Origin: JAZKIX01 sp040384645
GTDB lineage: Bacteria > Pseudomonadota > Gammaproteobacteria > Burkholderiales > Burkholderiaceae_D
Assembly: GCA_040384645.1 (NCBI GenBank)
Contig: JAZKIX010000121.1
Coordinates: 1-47,826 of the forward strand
Reading direction: 5' to 3'
Length of the DNA stretch: 47,826 nt
Each line of letters starts with the position of its first letter. Positions within the stretch are counted from its first letter, which is position 1. The position numbers and the translations under genes are program-made. Positions 17,136 to 26,041 of the stretch are shown here, in pieces. The notes beneath the pieces were generated by a model. It did no database searches. It was not told the origin of the DNA and worked only from the letters and a program-made list of their open reading frames with translations.

Positions 17136-18716
17136 TCAATTCGACGGGGCTGCTTTCAACAATGTTGATGGCAGCCCGTTTTTTTGGGCAGTGCCAGAAG
17201 GCGTTTGCAAGCGCGCCTGCAATAGCGCCAGGCGCTCGCGGATCACGGCGCCCACCTTGATTTGCGGGTTGGAAAAACCGTCATCCTTGCCTGCGACTTC
17301 TTCCCGCTGCTGGATAATCGGTCGCGCCGCTGCATGGGCGGCTTCAAATGACAGGGTGTTATTGCGCAACTGTTCATCGTAGAGCGCGCGGCCGAAAAAA
17401 GTCAGGTCAGATTTGCGACCGCAACCATACGAGGTGTGATCGGCATCGGACGCGGTCATCACCAGCGTGCTCTCACTTGACAGCGGCGCAACCCAGTTGC
17501 CGGCGAAACAGGCGGACACGGAAATCACGCTATATCGGATGCCAGCTTCGTCCAGCCAGCCCCGCAGGTCGGCAGGCTTGAGGGTCTGCACCGACATCGG
17601 CTCAAACTCTGCCGCCAGCTCGCCATCGCTGGCGCCATGCGAGGTGAGATGGAGGAACAAGATGTCTTCCTTCAAATCCATCACCTTTGCCATCTTTTGA
17701 ATTGAGCGGCGTAGATTGAGCGGCGTGGCCCAGGCCAGCGTATCGACTGTATCGGGGTGATTCACCAATTGCACACCGCGCCCGGCGGCATCGAAGCGAC
17801 TTGCCATCACTTTCGACACCATCGCTGTCTCGTTGTGGAATACATCCTCAGTGCCATACGGCGCAAAGGTGATGGTGTACAAGTCGATCACGCCGTGCCG
17901 CTGGGACTTCAGTTCCGACAAGCGCGCTGCCAGCAGAGCGGGTTGCGCTTCCATCAATTCTTGTGTCAATTCCAGGTTCTTACGTTCGACTTCGGCGCTT
18001 GCTTGCTCGTGTGGATACCAGAAATGCGGTTGATTAACACTAAACTCTAATGCCAGACCGGCCAGCAAGAGTAAGCTGCCGAGTAGCATTGGCAAGACTT
18101 TCTTGCTGCCACTGCGCCACAGCAAAATCAATTGTGCGATCACCATCCATAGCAGGAGTATTTGAGCGATAACCAATCCAATGCCAGTACTTACACTGGG
18201 GAAGGCGACCAATAAGCCATTGACGGCAACGACGAACAATAGGCTTTGCGCCACTATCAAACAATATAAGTCGCTGGCGCCCGGTGCGGTTGCAGTCAAG
18301 GGTGTCCACAGTGATTTGGGACGCATCAGATAGCAGATCCATGCCATCGAGGCAATGCCAAACCAATTGCTGGCAATCGCTTGCCAATAAAATATGGCGT
18401 CACCGTCGATCATCAAACGATCCGACAAAATTCCTAGCAATACAAACAAACATACCAGCACCGCAAGCAGTCCGGGTGAGGCTGACAGCGCGCGCCAGCG
18501 CGGCGGCAACAACACAGCCGTGCGAATTGTCTCTATTAATAGACGCTGAATGCTGAACGATGCCCACGGCTTTTTCGGCAGGTCGGACGGTTCGATTATT
18601 GGCGATAACGCTATTGCCACGGAATGAGTCGGCATTGATTCGTCGCTGGCTTGTTGCACCGGATTGGTCCCGTCCAATGAGGTTTGGTTTGGCGTGAAAG
18701 GCGTATCTGTATTCAT
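17136..18716 (-). CDS. Membrane-anchored C13 (legumain/caspase-like) cysteine peptidase
   Basis: The 526-residue protein has five predicted membrane segments (residues about 82-99, 109-130, 150-171, 177-200, 208-224) and then a soluble domain of about 300 residues. That domain carries the caspase-hemoglobinase dyad: H360 in LHLTSHGASDG and C403 in ISVSACFAGNWV, each after a hydrophobic strand as in peptidase family C13. The later stretch MTASDADHTSYGC is also typical of the bacterial C13 group. The target is unknown. It is monocistronic, convergent with tal and separated from an M23 peptidase by 190 bp on the other side, so a cell-envelope role is plausible but not shown. Confidence 0.82.
   Translation of the reverse strand: MNTDTPFTPNQTSLDGTNPVQQASDESMPTHSVAIALSPIIEPSDLPKKPWASFSIQRLLIETIRTAVLLPPRWRALSASPGLLAVLVCLFVLLGILSDRLMIDGDAIFYWQAIASNWFGIASMAWICYLMRPKSLWTPLTATAPGASDLYCLIVAQSLLFVVAVNGLLVAFPSVSTGIGLVIAQILLLWMVIAQLILLWRSGSKKVLPMLLGSLLLLAGLALEFSVNQPHFWYPHEQASAEVERKNLELTQELMEAQPALLAARLSELKSQRHGVIDLYTITFAPYGTEDVFHNETAMVSKVMASRFDAAGRGVQLVNHPDTVDTLAWATPLNLRRSIQKMAKVMDLKEDILFLHLTSHGASDGELAAEFEPMSVQTLKPADLRGWLDEAGIRYSVISVSACFAGNWVAPLSSESTLVMTASDADHTSYGCGRKSDLTFFGRALYDEQLRNNTLSFEAAHAAARPIIQQREEVAGKDDGFSNPQIKVGAVIRERLALLQARLQTPSGTAQKNGLPSTLLKAAPSN
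17146..17185 (+). terminator. Terminator of tal overlapping convergent gene end
   Basis: Stem GGGCTGC/GCAGCCC with a 17-nt loop followed by seven Ts. It lies inside the last codons of the minus-strand C13 gene, so the sequence serves both coding and termination. Confidence 0.75.
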
Positions 18717-18904
18717 GGCGTGTCTTTAAAAGCAGGGCGATTATTACTGGAAAATGTAGCTGTGGAGTACGAAATCGGCAAAAGTGGGCAAAGTCAGCCC
18801 CGGATTTAATCGTCACGTTGAGTTTATTCAACTTAACATTTGTTTTAAGTTTGCCGCCCACTTCATCCTTGTTGCATAGCCTGGGGTCTGCTAACTTCAA
18901 TGGC

Positions 18905-20405
18905 ATGAATCACTTGCTCAACATCATTGCCCGTATGCTAACAGCTGCAAGCCTATTAGCGATTTCAACGCTGGCTATCGCCTCGCCGCAGGCGCTGGCA
19001 ACCTTGCAGGTGCCGGCAACTGTCGTAGGTGACGACAATGCCGAGCAGTTACACGATGAAATATCTCCTGCGCAAGAGCAAGCCATGTGGAGCGCCATCC
19101 GGCACAACGTCGGCTTGATGCAAAAACAGGGTGTATTGATTGCGCCAAATATTGCACAAACTGTCACGTATAACTTTCCGCTGCGCATGGCCGCAGGTTT
19201 GCCTGACACCGCCGGTTTCAGGGTCTCGGCTTTTGTCGATCACAACCCTGCTATCGGGTCGGTACTCGATTACAACGGCGGCAGTCGCACATACGATGGC
19301 CATCGTGGTACCGACTATGCGCTCTGGCCCCATAACTGGAACAAGGTAGACGCCGGCGCGGTAGAAGTGATTGCCGCCGCTGCCGGCACCATCGCCTATA
19401 AATCGGATACCGATGCCACCGACCATCATCCTTGCGATGCCGGTAGCGTCAACGACCAATGGAATTATGTGGCGCTGGTGCATGCGGACGGCCGGCTTAG
19501 CATGTACGGCCATCTGCGCCATAACTCGCTCACATCAAAGGGGCTTGGTCAAACCGTGGCGCAAGGAGAATACCTGGGCACGGTGGCAAGTTCCGGCAAT
19601 TCAAGCGGGCCGCATATGCATTTTGAAATGCGATCCGGCAATTTCACCAACGAAGAGTGGATCGATCCTTATGCCGGGCCACACAGCCAGCCGGGATCGA
19701 TGTGGGCCAGCCAACGGCCCTATATCGATTCGGCCATCAATAAATTATCGACCCACTCGGCCCAGCCAGTCGACACGCCTTGTCAGCCTACAGTAACCAA
19801 TGTGCAAGATAACTTCAGCACCCCGGCCAAAATCCGTTTCTATNNNNNNNNNNTATGCCTATTACCGTGACTATCAAGGCACACTGCCGACCCAGGGGAC
19901 AATCTACCGTCCCGACGGCAGCGTGTTCCAATCGTGGTCCACCACCGACGGCACCACGTTCACATCGGGCACAAACCGTTCATGGGTGTTTGATTTTTCC
20001 GCCAGTGACCCGGCGGGAACCTGGCGCTTTGAAGCCATTTACAACGGCCAGACTTACGAGACCTATTTCAATGTAAACGCGCCTGCCGTCATCACCGTCA
20101 TCAGCCCCGGCAATAAGAAGCAATGGAGCCCGCGCCAGACGCATTCCATCATGTGGTCCGACAATCTGGGCGGCAATGTCAACATCGCGCTGTATCGCAA
20201 TGGTGCATTCAACTCTACGCTGGTCAGCAATACCGCCAGCGACGGCTTGTTTTCATGGAAACCGGACGCTGCGCTGGCGCTTGGGTCCGGCTATACCATC
20301 CGCGTAACGAGCGTCAGTAATCCGGCTGTCTATGATGTCAGCGATGCCATCTTTGCTCTGCGGGCTAGCACCGCAGAGCCAGCGATCATGCTCTTGCTCG
20401 ACTGA
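18905..20405 (+). CDS. Secreted M23 metallopeptidase, interrupted by an assembly gap
   Basis: Starts at the ATG at 18905 with a signal peptide ending near ALAIASP (residue about 28). The M23 (LytM-type) zinc site is complete: H133 and D137 in HRGTD, H203 in YGHLRH, and H237/H239 in GPHMHFE. M23 enzymes usually cut peptidoglycan cross-bridges or act as envelope peptidases. Ten Ns at 19844-19853 stand for a gap of unknown size, which is why the frame differs on either side. After the gap come beta-sandwich-like segments (GTWRFEAIYNGQTYE and PGNKKQW..HSIMW), probably substrate- or wall-binding domains. The two parts are read as one gene because the first is open into the gap and the second continues without its own start. 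Confidence 0.85.
19844..19853. other. Assembly gap (10 N)
   Basis: Placeholder gap inside the M23 peptidase gene; its true length is unknown. Confidence 0.98.
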
Positions 20406-20466
20406 CCGAAACCCCTTTTTTACACGCTTCATTCAGGCCTATCCCATGCAAATACGGTCTCGCCTG

Positions 20467-21066
20467 TCAGCTGCGAGCCGAGTTAATGCGCCATTCTGCA
20501 AATATCAGGTTTGGTATCCAGCAAGCCCACGCAATCACGGGATATGCGGTGGCAAAACTGATGCCGGCGAGCATCGATGCCGGCAAATAAATCCGTAAAG
20601 TCACGGCAGCCAAGGTCAGGGAAAAATTTCTCACCATCCACTTCCGATGTTCGTCAATTGCCCCGCGCCGAACAGCCAGATAGGCACACCAACCGGTATA
20701 AAGCCAGGCAATGGCAAGCGTCCCGAAGCCAAGCTTGGCCAACATGCCGCCAGACGCGTATTGGGACATATATAGACCCGATACACCGCCGACCAATACC
20801 CCCAAACCGAGGTAACACCGGCCAAACCAGCGGTGTATGGCGAGGTGATTCTGTCTGAAGCGCGCAGAAAACTGAAACGGTCCTAATACCAGTGCAATCA
20901 AGGATGCAAATACATGCGTAACAATTCCACTTGCATGCGCCAGAAAATTTTCTTTCATTGGCGTTGGCGGCATCGCCGCCAGCGGTATAACCCCGTAGGA
21001 GTAGACCGCATATGCCGCCACGGTAAAGGTTAAAAAATAGAGCAATACATTATTAAATTTTGACAT
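20467..21066 (-). CDS. DUF2306 family membrane protein
   Basis: The 199-residue protein has five to six hydrophobic segments and the conserved features of DUF2306 proteins: an early H in FLAHASGIVTHVFASLIALVLG (split around residue 45-65), HRWFGRCYLG (about 78-87) and DEHRKWMVRNF (about 138-148). The conserved histidines could bind haem or a metal, but the function of the family is not known. It lies 80 bp downstream of the MipA/OmpV gene on the same strand and may be cotranscribed with it, possibly under the neighbouring two-component system. Confidence 0.8.
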   Translation of the reverse strand: MSKFNNVLLYFLTFTVAAYAVYSYGVIPLAAMPPTPMKENFLAHASGIVTHVFASLIALVLGPFQFSARFRQNHLAIHRWFGRCYLGLGVLVGGVSGLYMSQYASGGMLAKLGFGTLAIAWLYTGWCAYLAVRRGAIDEHRKWMVRNFSLTLAAVTLRIYLPASMLAGISFATAYPVIAWACWIPNLIFAEWRINSARS

Positions 21067-21146
21067 GCAGATTTCCTGACAGGTCTTAAAAAGAGCGGAT
21101 TTTGAAATGGAGAACTTTCCTCTCCGCCCTGGCTTATTGGATCGCC

Positions 21147-21971
21147 TTAAAACACATAATTGAGCGTACTGGTCAGGGTCGGCGTGCTTTTGCTCTTAAT
21201 CAATGGGCTATCTGCCGCTTGACCTACCACACGCAATAAGCCGACGGCAGTGCGCACTGACCATTGCTTATCGATCACGTGAACCCATGCGACTTTGGTC
21301 GATACCTGTTCGAAACTGGCGTTGGGAGAATAGCTGCGGTAGCCGGAGTCGATGCTTTGGCGTTCGGTAACGCCGAAGTGACTTTGCACATGCGCACGGT
21401 CACCCCACAGACCAGCCACTTCCCATTCGATTTGATCGCTTTGCGATTGCAAGATGTGACCGGACAAACCCATGCTATAGCTGCGACCGGTCTGGCGCTG
21501 TGAAAGCGGCAGGTTGGCTGCAAAATTGGCATTGACCACACCTAAATCGACAGAGACGCCCAACTGCGCCTGCGCCGAGCCGGGGATCTCGCCCATGCCA
21601 CGTAAATCGTCCGAGCCCGGACGTGGTGAGCTACCGCTACGTGAATCAATGCGACCAAAGTCGTAAATCAAAGCACCGCTCAGGGTCACATCGCCCATTT
21701 CTTTTTGCATTCCGATACCGCGCAAGAAGCTGGCAAAAAAGCCGCTTTCATGTTGGTAGTCGACAAACAAAACGGGACTCGCGCGCTTTTTACTACCGCC
21801 AACATATTCGGCACCGTAGTCAACGCCGCCTCCCACCATCAGTCTTGACTTTGGCATCGTGTCCGTTTGTGCTGGCTCTTGTATTTGCGATTGTGCAAAA
21901 CTGGCTGTGCTCAAAAAAGCAAATGGTAAAACGACACATGCGATTGAAGCTGGATTTATTTTCATCATCAT
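21147..21971 (-). CDS. MipA/OmpV family outer membrane protein
   Basis: The 274-residue protein has a signal peptide (cleavage near SFAQSQ, residue about 26) and an alternating beta-barrel pattern ending in the C-terminal aromatic residue of outer membrane proteins (STLNYVF). MipA/OmpV proteins are barrels; some help assemble peptidoglycan-synthesis enzymes, others respond to envelope or antimicrobial stress. The gene is divergent from an OmpR-type regulator and kinase pair, and the shared upstream region includes a perfect 18-bp palindrome. This arrangement suggests control by that system. Confidence 0.85.
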   Translation of the reverse strand: MMMKINPASIACVVLPFAFLSTASFAQSQIQEPAQTDTMPKSRLMVGGGVDYGAEYVGGSKKRASPVLFVDYQHESGFFASFLRGIGMQKEMGDVTLSGALIYDFGRIDSRSGSSPRPGSDDLRGMGEIPGSAQAQLGVSVDLGVVNANFAANLPLSQRQTGRSYSMGLSGHILQSQSDQIEWEVAGLWGDRAHVQSHFGVTERQSIDSGYRSYSPNASFEQVSTKVAWVHVIDKQWSVRTAVGLLRVVGQAADSPLIKSKSTPTLTSTLNYVF

Positions 21972-22117
21972 CTCGTATTCATATCTCTAAATCTGTGGCG
22001 CTGGCCACAGGGTTTGGGGCGGAATTACCGCAACATGGCTGGTTCGGCCTGGCGTAATTCCAAGGGCAAAATTGCGCGTGCCGTTTTGATCGGCGTTCGC
22101 ATTATGTAGCGTTTAAC

Positions 22118-22158
22118 CTTAGGCCAAGCCAAAGGCGGCTCCTTTGGCTTGGCCTAAG
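22118..22158. promoter_or_regulatory. Perfect 18-bp inverted repeat upstream of response regulator
   Basis: Arms CTTAGGCCAAGCCAAAGG (22118-22135) and its exact complement (22141-22158) are separated by five bases. It lies just before the -10 box at 22169 and overlaps the -35 position. No T tract follows, so an operator is more likely than a terminator. Confidence 0.6.
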
Positions 22159-22168
22159 AATGCACAGA

Positions 22169-22174
22169 TATAAT
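22169..22174 (+). promoter_or_regulatory. -10 box of response regulator promoter
   Basis: Exact TATAAT 7 nt before the ATG at 22182, with no Shine-Dalgarno sequence. The geometry is the same as at the GH1 gene and suggests a leaderless or near-leaderless transcript. Confidence 0.5.
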
Positions 22175-22181
22175 CGCCGGC

Positions 22182-22838
22182 ATGCATATATTAATTATCG
22201 AAGATGACCTGGATTTAGGGCGTGCTTTACAGGCTGCGCTCAAAGTCGAAGGGCTGAGCAGCCAATGGTTACGCCGGGTAGCGGACGCGCCGCGCTCATT
22301 CCAAGACATGGCGGTTGATTGCGTGTTACTTGACCTGTCATTGCCAGATGGCAGTGGTTTTGATTTGCTGGCGCACTGGCGCCGTGCTGGAAACGCCACG
22401 CCGGTGATTGTCATGACAGCCCGTTCCGGACTGGAAGACCGCCTGGCCGGCCTCGATGGCGGCGCCGACGATTTTGTAGTGAAGCCCTTTGCAACCGAAG
22501 AACTGATTTCACGGATTCGTGCCGTACTGCGACGGTATGCGCGGCAAGCCAGCGAGCAATGGATTCTGGGCGACTTGATGATCGAGCCGCGCAGGTATCT
22601 GGCGCATTTGGATGGACAACCGTTAGGCCTATCGCCGCGTGAATTCCATCTATTGCTTGAGCTGGCGCGCGAGCCCGGTGTCGTAGTGGCCAAGAACGCA
22701 CTTTCGCAACGGCTGGAGCCTTTGGGCGACCCGGTCGATTTTGCCGCCATTGAAGTGCATATTTCCAATTTGCGCCGCAAGATCGGTGCCGAACGCATAC
22801 GCACTGTGCGCGGGATAGGCTATCTGCTGACACCATGA
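22182..22838 (+). CDS. OmpR/PhoB-family response regulator
   Basis: The 218-residue protein has a receiver domain (residues 1-115) with the acidic pocket E7-D8-D9, phosphoacceptor D51 in LLDLSLPDG, T in MTAR near 79, and K in VKPF near 100. A winged-helix DNA-binding domain follows (about 125-218, ending RTVRGIGYLL). It would be phosphorylated by the kinase encoded next, whose start overlaps its stop (ATGA). The likely target is the divergent MipA/OmpV gene and its own operon. Confidence 0.95.
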   Translation: MHILIIEDDLDLGRALQAALKVEGLSSQWLRRVADAPRSFQDMAVDCVLLDLSLPDGSGFDLLAHWRRAGNATPVIVMTARSGLEDRLAGLDGGADDFVVKPFATEELISRIRAVLRRYARQASEQWILGDLMIEPRRYLAHLDGQPLGLSPREFHLLLELAREPGVVVAKNALSQRLEPLGDPVDFAAIEVHISNLRRKIGAERIRTVRGIGYLLTP

Positions 22839-24229
22839 GACAGTGGCTACGTCCGACATTAGCGCGACGCGTCGTAATTGCGCTGGGCATTGCCTTTTTG
22901 CTGGACTGGGGCGTGTTGATCACCTACGACTATTGGAGCTATAAGCAAGGCACCAGAGACGGTTTGCAACTGAAACAAATCGGCACCGCGCTCGATGCAG
23001 CATTGTCCGAACTGGACGATACCGATCAAGCGCAATTGGTGGTTGCCGCTACTGCGGTATGGATCAAAACCTTGCGCGATAGCGACAGCCGCTTACCTGG
23101 CGATCTCTTATTTGAACTGAGGGATCGCACCGGCAAGCTGCTGTATACCTCGGCACCGTTAAATGCCTGGACAGAGCAGAATATGGCGAAGCAAGCCGCC
23201 GATAAAAATGTTCTCAGTGGCCGCAACTGGGTCTATCAACGCGACCTGCAGCACTGGTCTATCTTGATTACCGAACCCATTGTCAAAGATTCGGCTGTGT
23301 TACAGCTGATTGGACTTTTGATGCTGCCGTATATGCTGGTGACCTTTCCATTTGTCATCGTGCCGGTATGGCTAGCGGTGTCGCAAGGGTTGCGGCCATT
23401 GCGGCGACTCAGGGATCTGGTGGTAGCAAGGCATTCAGATGACTTATCGCCGATTGGCCTTGATGCCAAATATGCCGAGCTACAACCGTTGGTGACTGCG
23501 TTTGAAGAAATGCTAGGCAAGCTACGCCATAAAGTCAGTCGCGAGCGCGCATTCGTACAAGACGCCGCGCATGAATTACGCACCCCGATGGCCGTGATCG
23601 CAACCCAGGCGCATGTCATGTCACGTAGCGAAAGCGCACTTGAACGCGAGCAAGCGCGCGCACATCTGGAACACGCCATTTTGCGCGCATCACACTTGAC
23701 GCAGCAATTGCTTGAGCTTGCGACGTTCGATGAAGTGCAACTCGGCCAAACCAAGTCGGTCGATGTGGCGCGCTTGCTGCGCCAGCTATTGGCGCAGCAA
23801 GTGGTGAGCGCCTTGGCACGCCGCATCGACCTGTCATTGGACGCGCCAGACACCTTGTATTGGCCATTGGACGTCGAGGCATTCCAGTCGATCGTCCACA
23901 ATCTGATCGACAATGCCTTGCGTTATATCCAGCCGGATGGCCACGTCGTCGCCACACTGGAATCGGCAGCGCACAGCTTGACGCTATCGATTGCCGACAA
24001 TGGTCCCGGCATTGCGCCAGAACTGCGGGAACAGGTATTCGAACGCTTCTATCGCGGCAGCGGGCATCAGGTTTCTGGCTCTGGCTTGGGGCTGGCAATC
24101 GTTAAACAAGCCGCCGCTCGCATGGGGTGCAAAGTACAGATTTCATCTGGACTAGAGGGTCGCGGCTGCCGTTTCTGGCTACAGATCGACCAGCTTGGCG
24201 CGCCGCATTCGGTTGAACGCCTGTTGTAA
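22835..24229 (+). CDS. Sensor histidine kinase of two-component system
   Basis: The 464-residue protein has two membrane helices (residues about 12-31 and 155-183) around a periplasmic sensor region of about 120 residues, a short HAMP-like linker, and a HisKA domain with phosphoacceptor H246 in AAHELRTPM. The ATPase domain follows: N box NLIDNALRY near 355, G1 DNGPGI near 388 and G2 GSGLGLAIV near 416. The signal is unknown. The overlap with the regulator gene indicates translational coupling. Confidence 0.95.
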   Translation: MRQWLRPTLARRVVIALGIAFLLDWGVLITYDYWSYKQGTRDGLQLKQIGTALDAALSELDDTDQAQLVVAATAVWIKTLRDSDSRLPGDLLFELRDRTGKLLYTSAPLNAWTEQNMAKQAADKNVLSGRNWVYQRDLQHWSILITEPIVKDSAVLQLIGLLMLPYMLVTFPFVIVPVWLAVSQGLRPLRRLRDLVVARHSDDLSPIGLDAKYAELQPLVTAFEEMLGKLRHKVSRERAFVQDAAHELRTPMAVIATQAHVMSRSESALEREQARAHLEHAILRASHLTQQLLELATFDEVQLGQTKSVDVARLLRQLLAQQVVSALARRIDLSLDAPDTLYWPLDVEAFQSIVHNLIDNALRYIQPDGHVVATLESAAHSLTLSIADNGPGIAPELREQVFERFYRGSGHQVSGSGLGLAIVKQAAARMGCKVQISSGLEGRGCRFWLQIDQLGAPHSVERLL

Positions 24230-24489
24230 TCACATTTTGTTTTCCAGTCATTGGTGGATGAATCAAGTCGTGTTCATAGAATGTTGATGAGGTACAAGAC
24301 GCAACGAATTCATCCATCGGCAATCTCCAATGAATTGTTGCGCCATGCTGGACGGAAAGCACCTAAATTTCGCGCTATCCCATGCGATTACACGAACGCA
24401 GCTTGTGGCCCAGCTTGTACACTGCTGTCGTGCGTTTGCGAATGTGCGCACCCGCAGTGCCTGCCATCGACTTAACTGACCACACCACT

Positions 24490-24924
24490 ATGCAACCTGA
24501 GCTCAAACCCGGCCTTACTTTTGAATGGCAGTACACCGTTCCTGTGCGTGCCACGGTACCCCAGTTGTATCAAGACACGGATTTTTGCCGCGATATGCCA
24601 GAGGTATTGGCGACCGGATATATGGTCGGTTTGATGGAACTGGCCTGCATCCACGGCATCATGCCGTATGTCGACTGGCCACGCGAACAAAGCGTCGGTA
24701 CCATGGTCAATTTCGTCCACTTGGCCGCCACGCCACCCGGTATGCAATTGACGATCAAAGGTGAACTGCTATTAGTGCAAGGGCGTCGCCTGACCTTCAA
24801 GGTTGAAGCGTGGGACCCGCAAGACAAGATTTGCGAAGGCACGCACGAACGTTGCATCATCACGCCTGATAAATTCAATCAAAAGCTGGCAGAAAAAATC
24901 GCCCGCCATCCTCAATCAACATAA
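24490..24924 (+). CDS. FlK-type hot-dog thioesterase
   Basis: The 144-residue protein resembles fluoroacetyl-CoA thioesterase FlK and relatives. T42, E50 and H77 fall at the positions of the FlK catalytic triad (Thr42, Glu50, His76), in VLATGYMVGLMELAC and NFVHLAA. It should hydrolyse an acyl-CoA; the acyl group is not known, and the fluoroacetate-specific features cannot be judged here. The ATG at 24490 is chosen because upstream codons give an unrelated cysteine-rich extension. It is followed after 7 bp by a DUF1289 gene, probably cotranscribed. Confidence 0.75.
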   Translation: MQPELKPGLTFEWQYTVPVRATVPQLYQDTDFCRDMPEVLATGYMVGLMELACIHGIMPYVDWPREQSVGTMVNFVHLAATPPGMQLTIKGELLLVQGRRLTFKVEAWDPQDKICEGTHERCIITPDKFNQKLAEKIARHPQST

Positions 24925-24931
24925 GCACCCG

Positions 24932-25150
24932 ATGACCTGGAATATCCTCGCCTTCGATCCACTCGCCCATAGTGGCGATGTGCCTTCGCCTTGCATCGGG
25001 GTTTGCCGGATCGATGCACAATCCGCCCTGTGTATCGGCTGCTGGCGCACGATGGATGAAATCGTGCAGTGGGGCGCGACTTCGCAGGCAAATAAACGCA
25101 CGCTCTGGTTGCAGATTTTGCAGCGTGCCAAAGCACAAACTGACGCTTGA
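24932..25150 (+). CDS. DUF1289 family small protein
   Basis: The 72-residue protein has the DUF1289 pattern SPCIGVCRID..LCIGCWRTMDEI (split around residues 19-43), with four cysteines likely to bind zinc or an iron-sulfur cluster. The family function is unknown; its members are common in Proteobacteria near metabolic genes. It lies 7 bp after the thioesterase gene. Confidence 0.85.
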   Translation: MTWNILAFDPLAHSGDVPSPCIGVCRIDAQSALCIGCWRTMDEIVQWGATSQANKRTLWLQILQRAKAQTDA

Positions 25151-25222
25151 AAAAGCGTCGATAGTTGACCTTGTAACCCGCGGGTTCAGCGGCGCTACTA
25201 CAGCAACACGCCACCAGCGTTA

Positions 25223-25834
25223 CTACTCAAAAGTGACCCGGTACTCCTGTGGGATCCTGACCTCATAAAAACCGCCCGCCAAAGCGCCCACTATCAGCGC
25301 GCCAACAAGTACGCCGACCGCCAGGGTCGCATAAGCCACATAGTCGCGCGCAGCTTGGCGTAGATGCGCCCGAGCCAACCAGTGTACGGCACAAGCGATA
25401 TGGCCAAAAATAGCCACGACTGCCAAGAAATAGTACGGAATAAAGTAATACTGCAACGGCGAAACGTGTATGCCAGCCGCAGCGAAATAGAAATTAGTAT
25501 CCAGTCCCAGCGTGATCCTGCCAAACAAAACCGCGCCCACATGCGCCAGCAAAAAATACGCAAGATAGCCGCCCGATAACGCTTGCAGCTTCTCGAAAAA
25601 TCCACGGCGCTGTCCCCAACGCCGCTGAATGAAATAGACGCCCGAGCCTATTTGGAACATGACGCACATCAGCAACAGTGCTTCCACCATGCGATGGCGA
25701 TAAATCAGACGAAACGACTCCATGAAGCGCACATGCGCCTCGATACTTTGCAGTGCCAACAGATGATTGAATAAATGGACAACGATGTAGGCGCCAATGA
25801 TGCAGGCGGAAATACGGTGCAATCGATGCAGCAT
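25223..25834 (-). CDS. Four-to-five-helix membrane protein, succinate dehydrogenase cytochrome b-like fold
   Basis: The 203-residue protein begins MLHRLHRISAC with conserved-looking histidines and has hydrophobic segments near residues 10-30, 52-72, 88-110, 132-155 and 175-197. His residues in helices 1, 2 and 4 (HRISA, VVHLFNHL, GHIACAVHW) resemble haem-binding patterns of cytochrome b-type membrane proteins. The start at 25834 is preferred to 25987 because it begins at the first helix and has a GGGGAT stretch before it. The function is not known. Confidence 0.65.
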   Translation of the reverse strand: MLHRLHRISACIIGAYIVVHLFNHLLALQSIEAHVRFMESFRLIYRHRMVEALLLMCVMFQIGSGVYFIQRRWGQRRGFFEKLQALSGGYLAYFLLAHVGAVLFGRITLGLDTNFYFAAAGIHVSPLQYYFIPYYFLAVVAIFGHIACAVHWLARAHLRQAARDYVAYATLAVGVLVGALIVGALAGGFYEVRIPQEYRVTFE

Positions 25835-26041
25835 GGGCAATCCCCGGGTGGCAATAGTGGATGAAATGAAAATGGGAAATAAGCAACGGCAACCATTTTC
25901 CCATAAGACAATGCATGTTCGAAGCACTTCAGCCAGCAAAAAAACCTTTGCCGGGAAGGCTTTGAATAGGCGCTCTATTTTCAGCACGACCGTACTTTTC
26001 CAAGGCTATAATCGACTTCCCGCATTCACCCCGAGGTCGAC

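Noticed and set aside
22154..22804. 216-residue minus-strand frame over the response regulator
   Set aside because: Serine/arginine-rich antisense frame opposite a gene with all receiver and winged-helix motifs.
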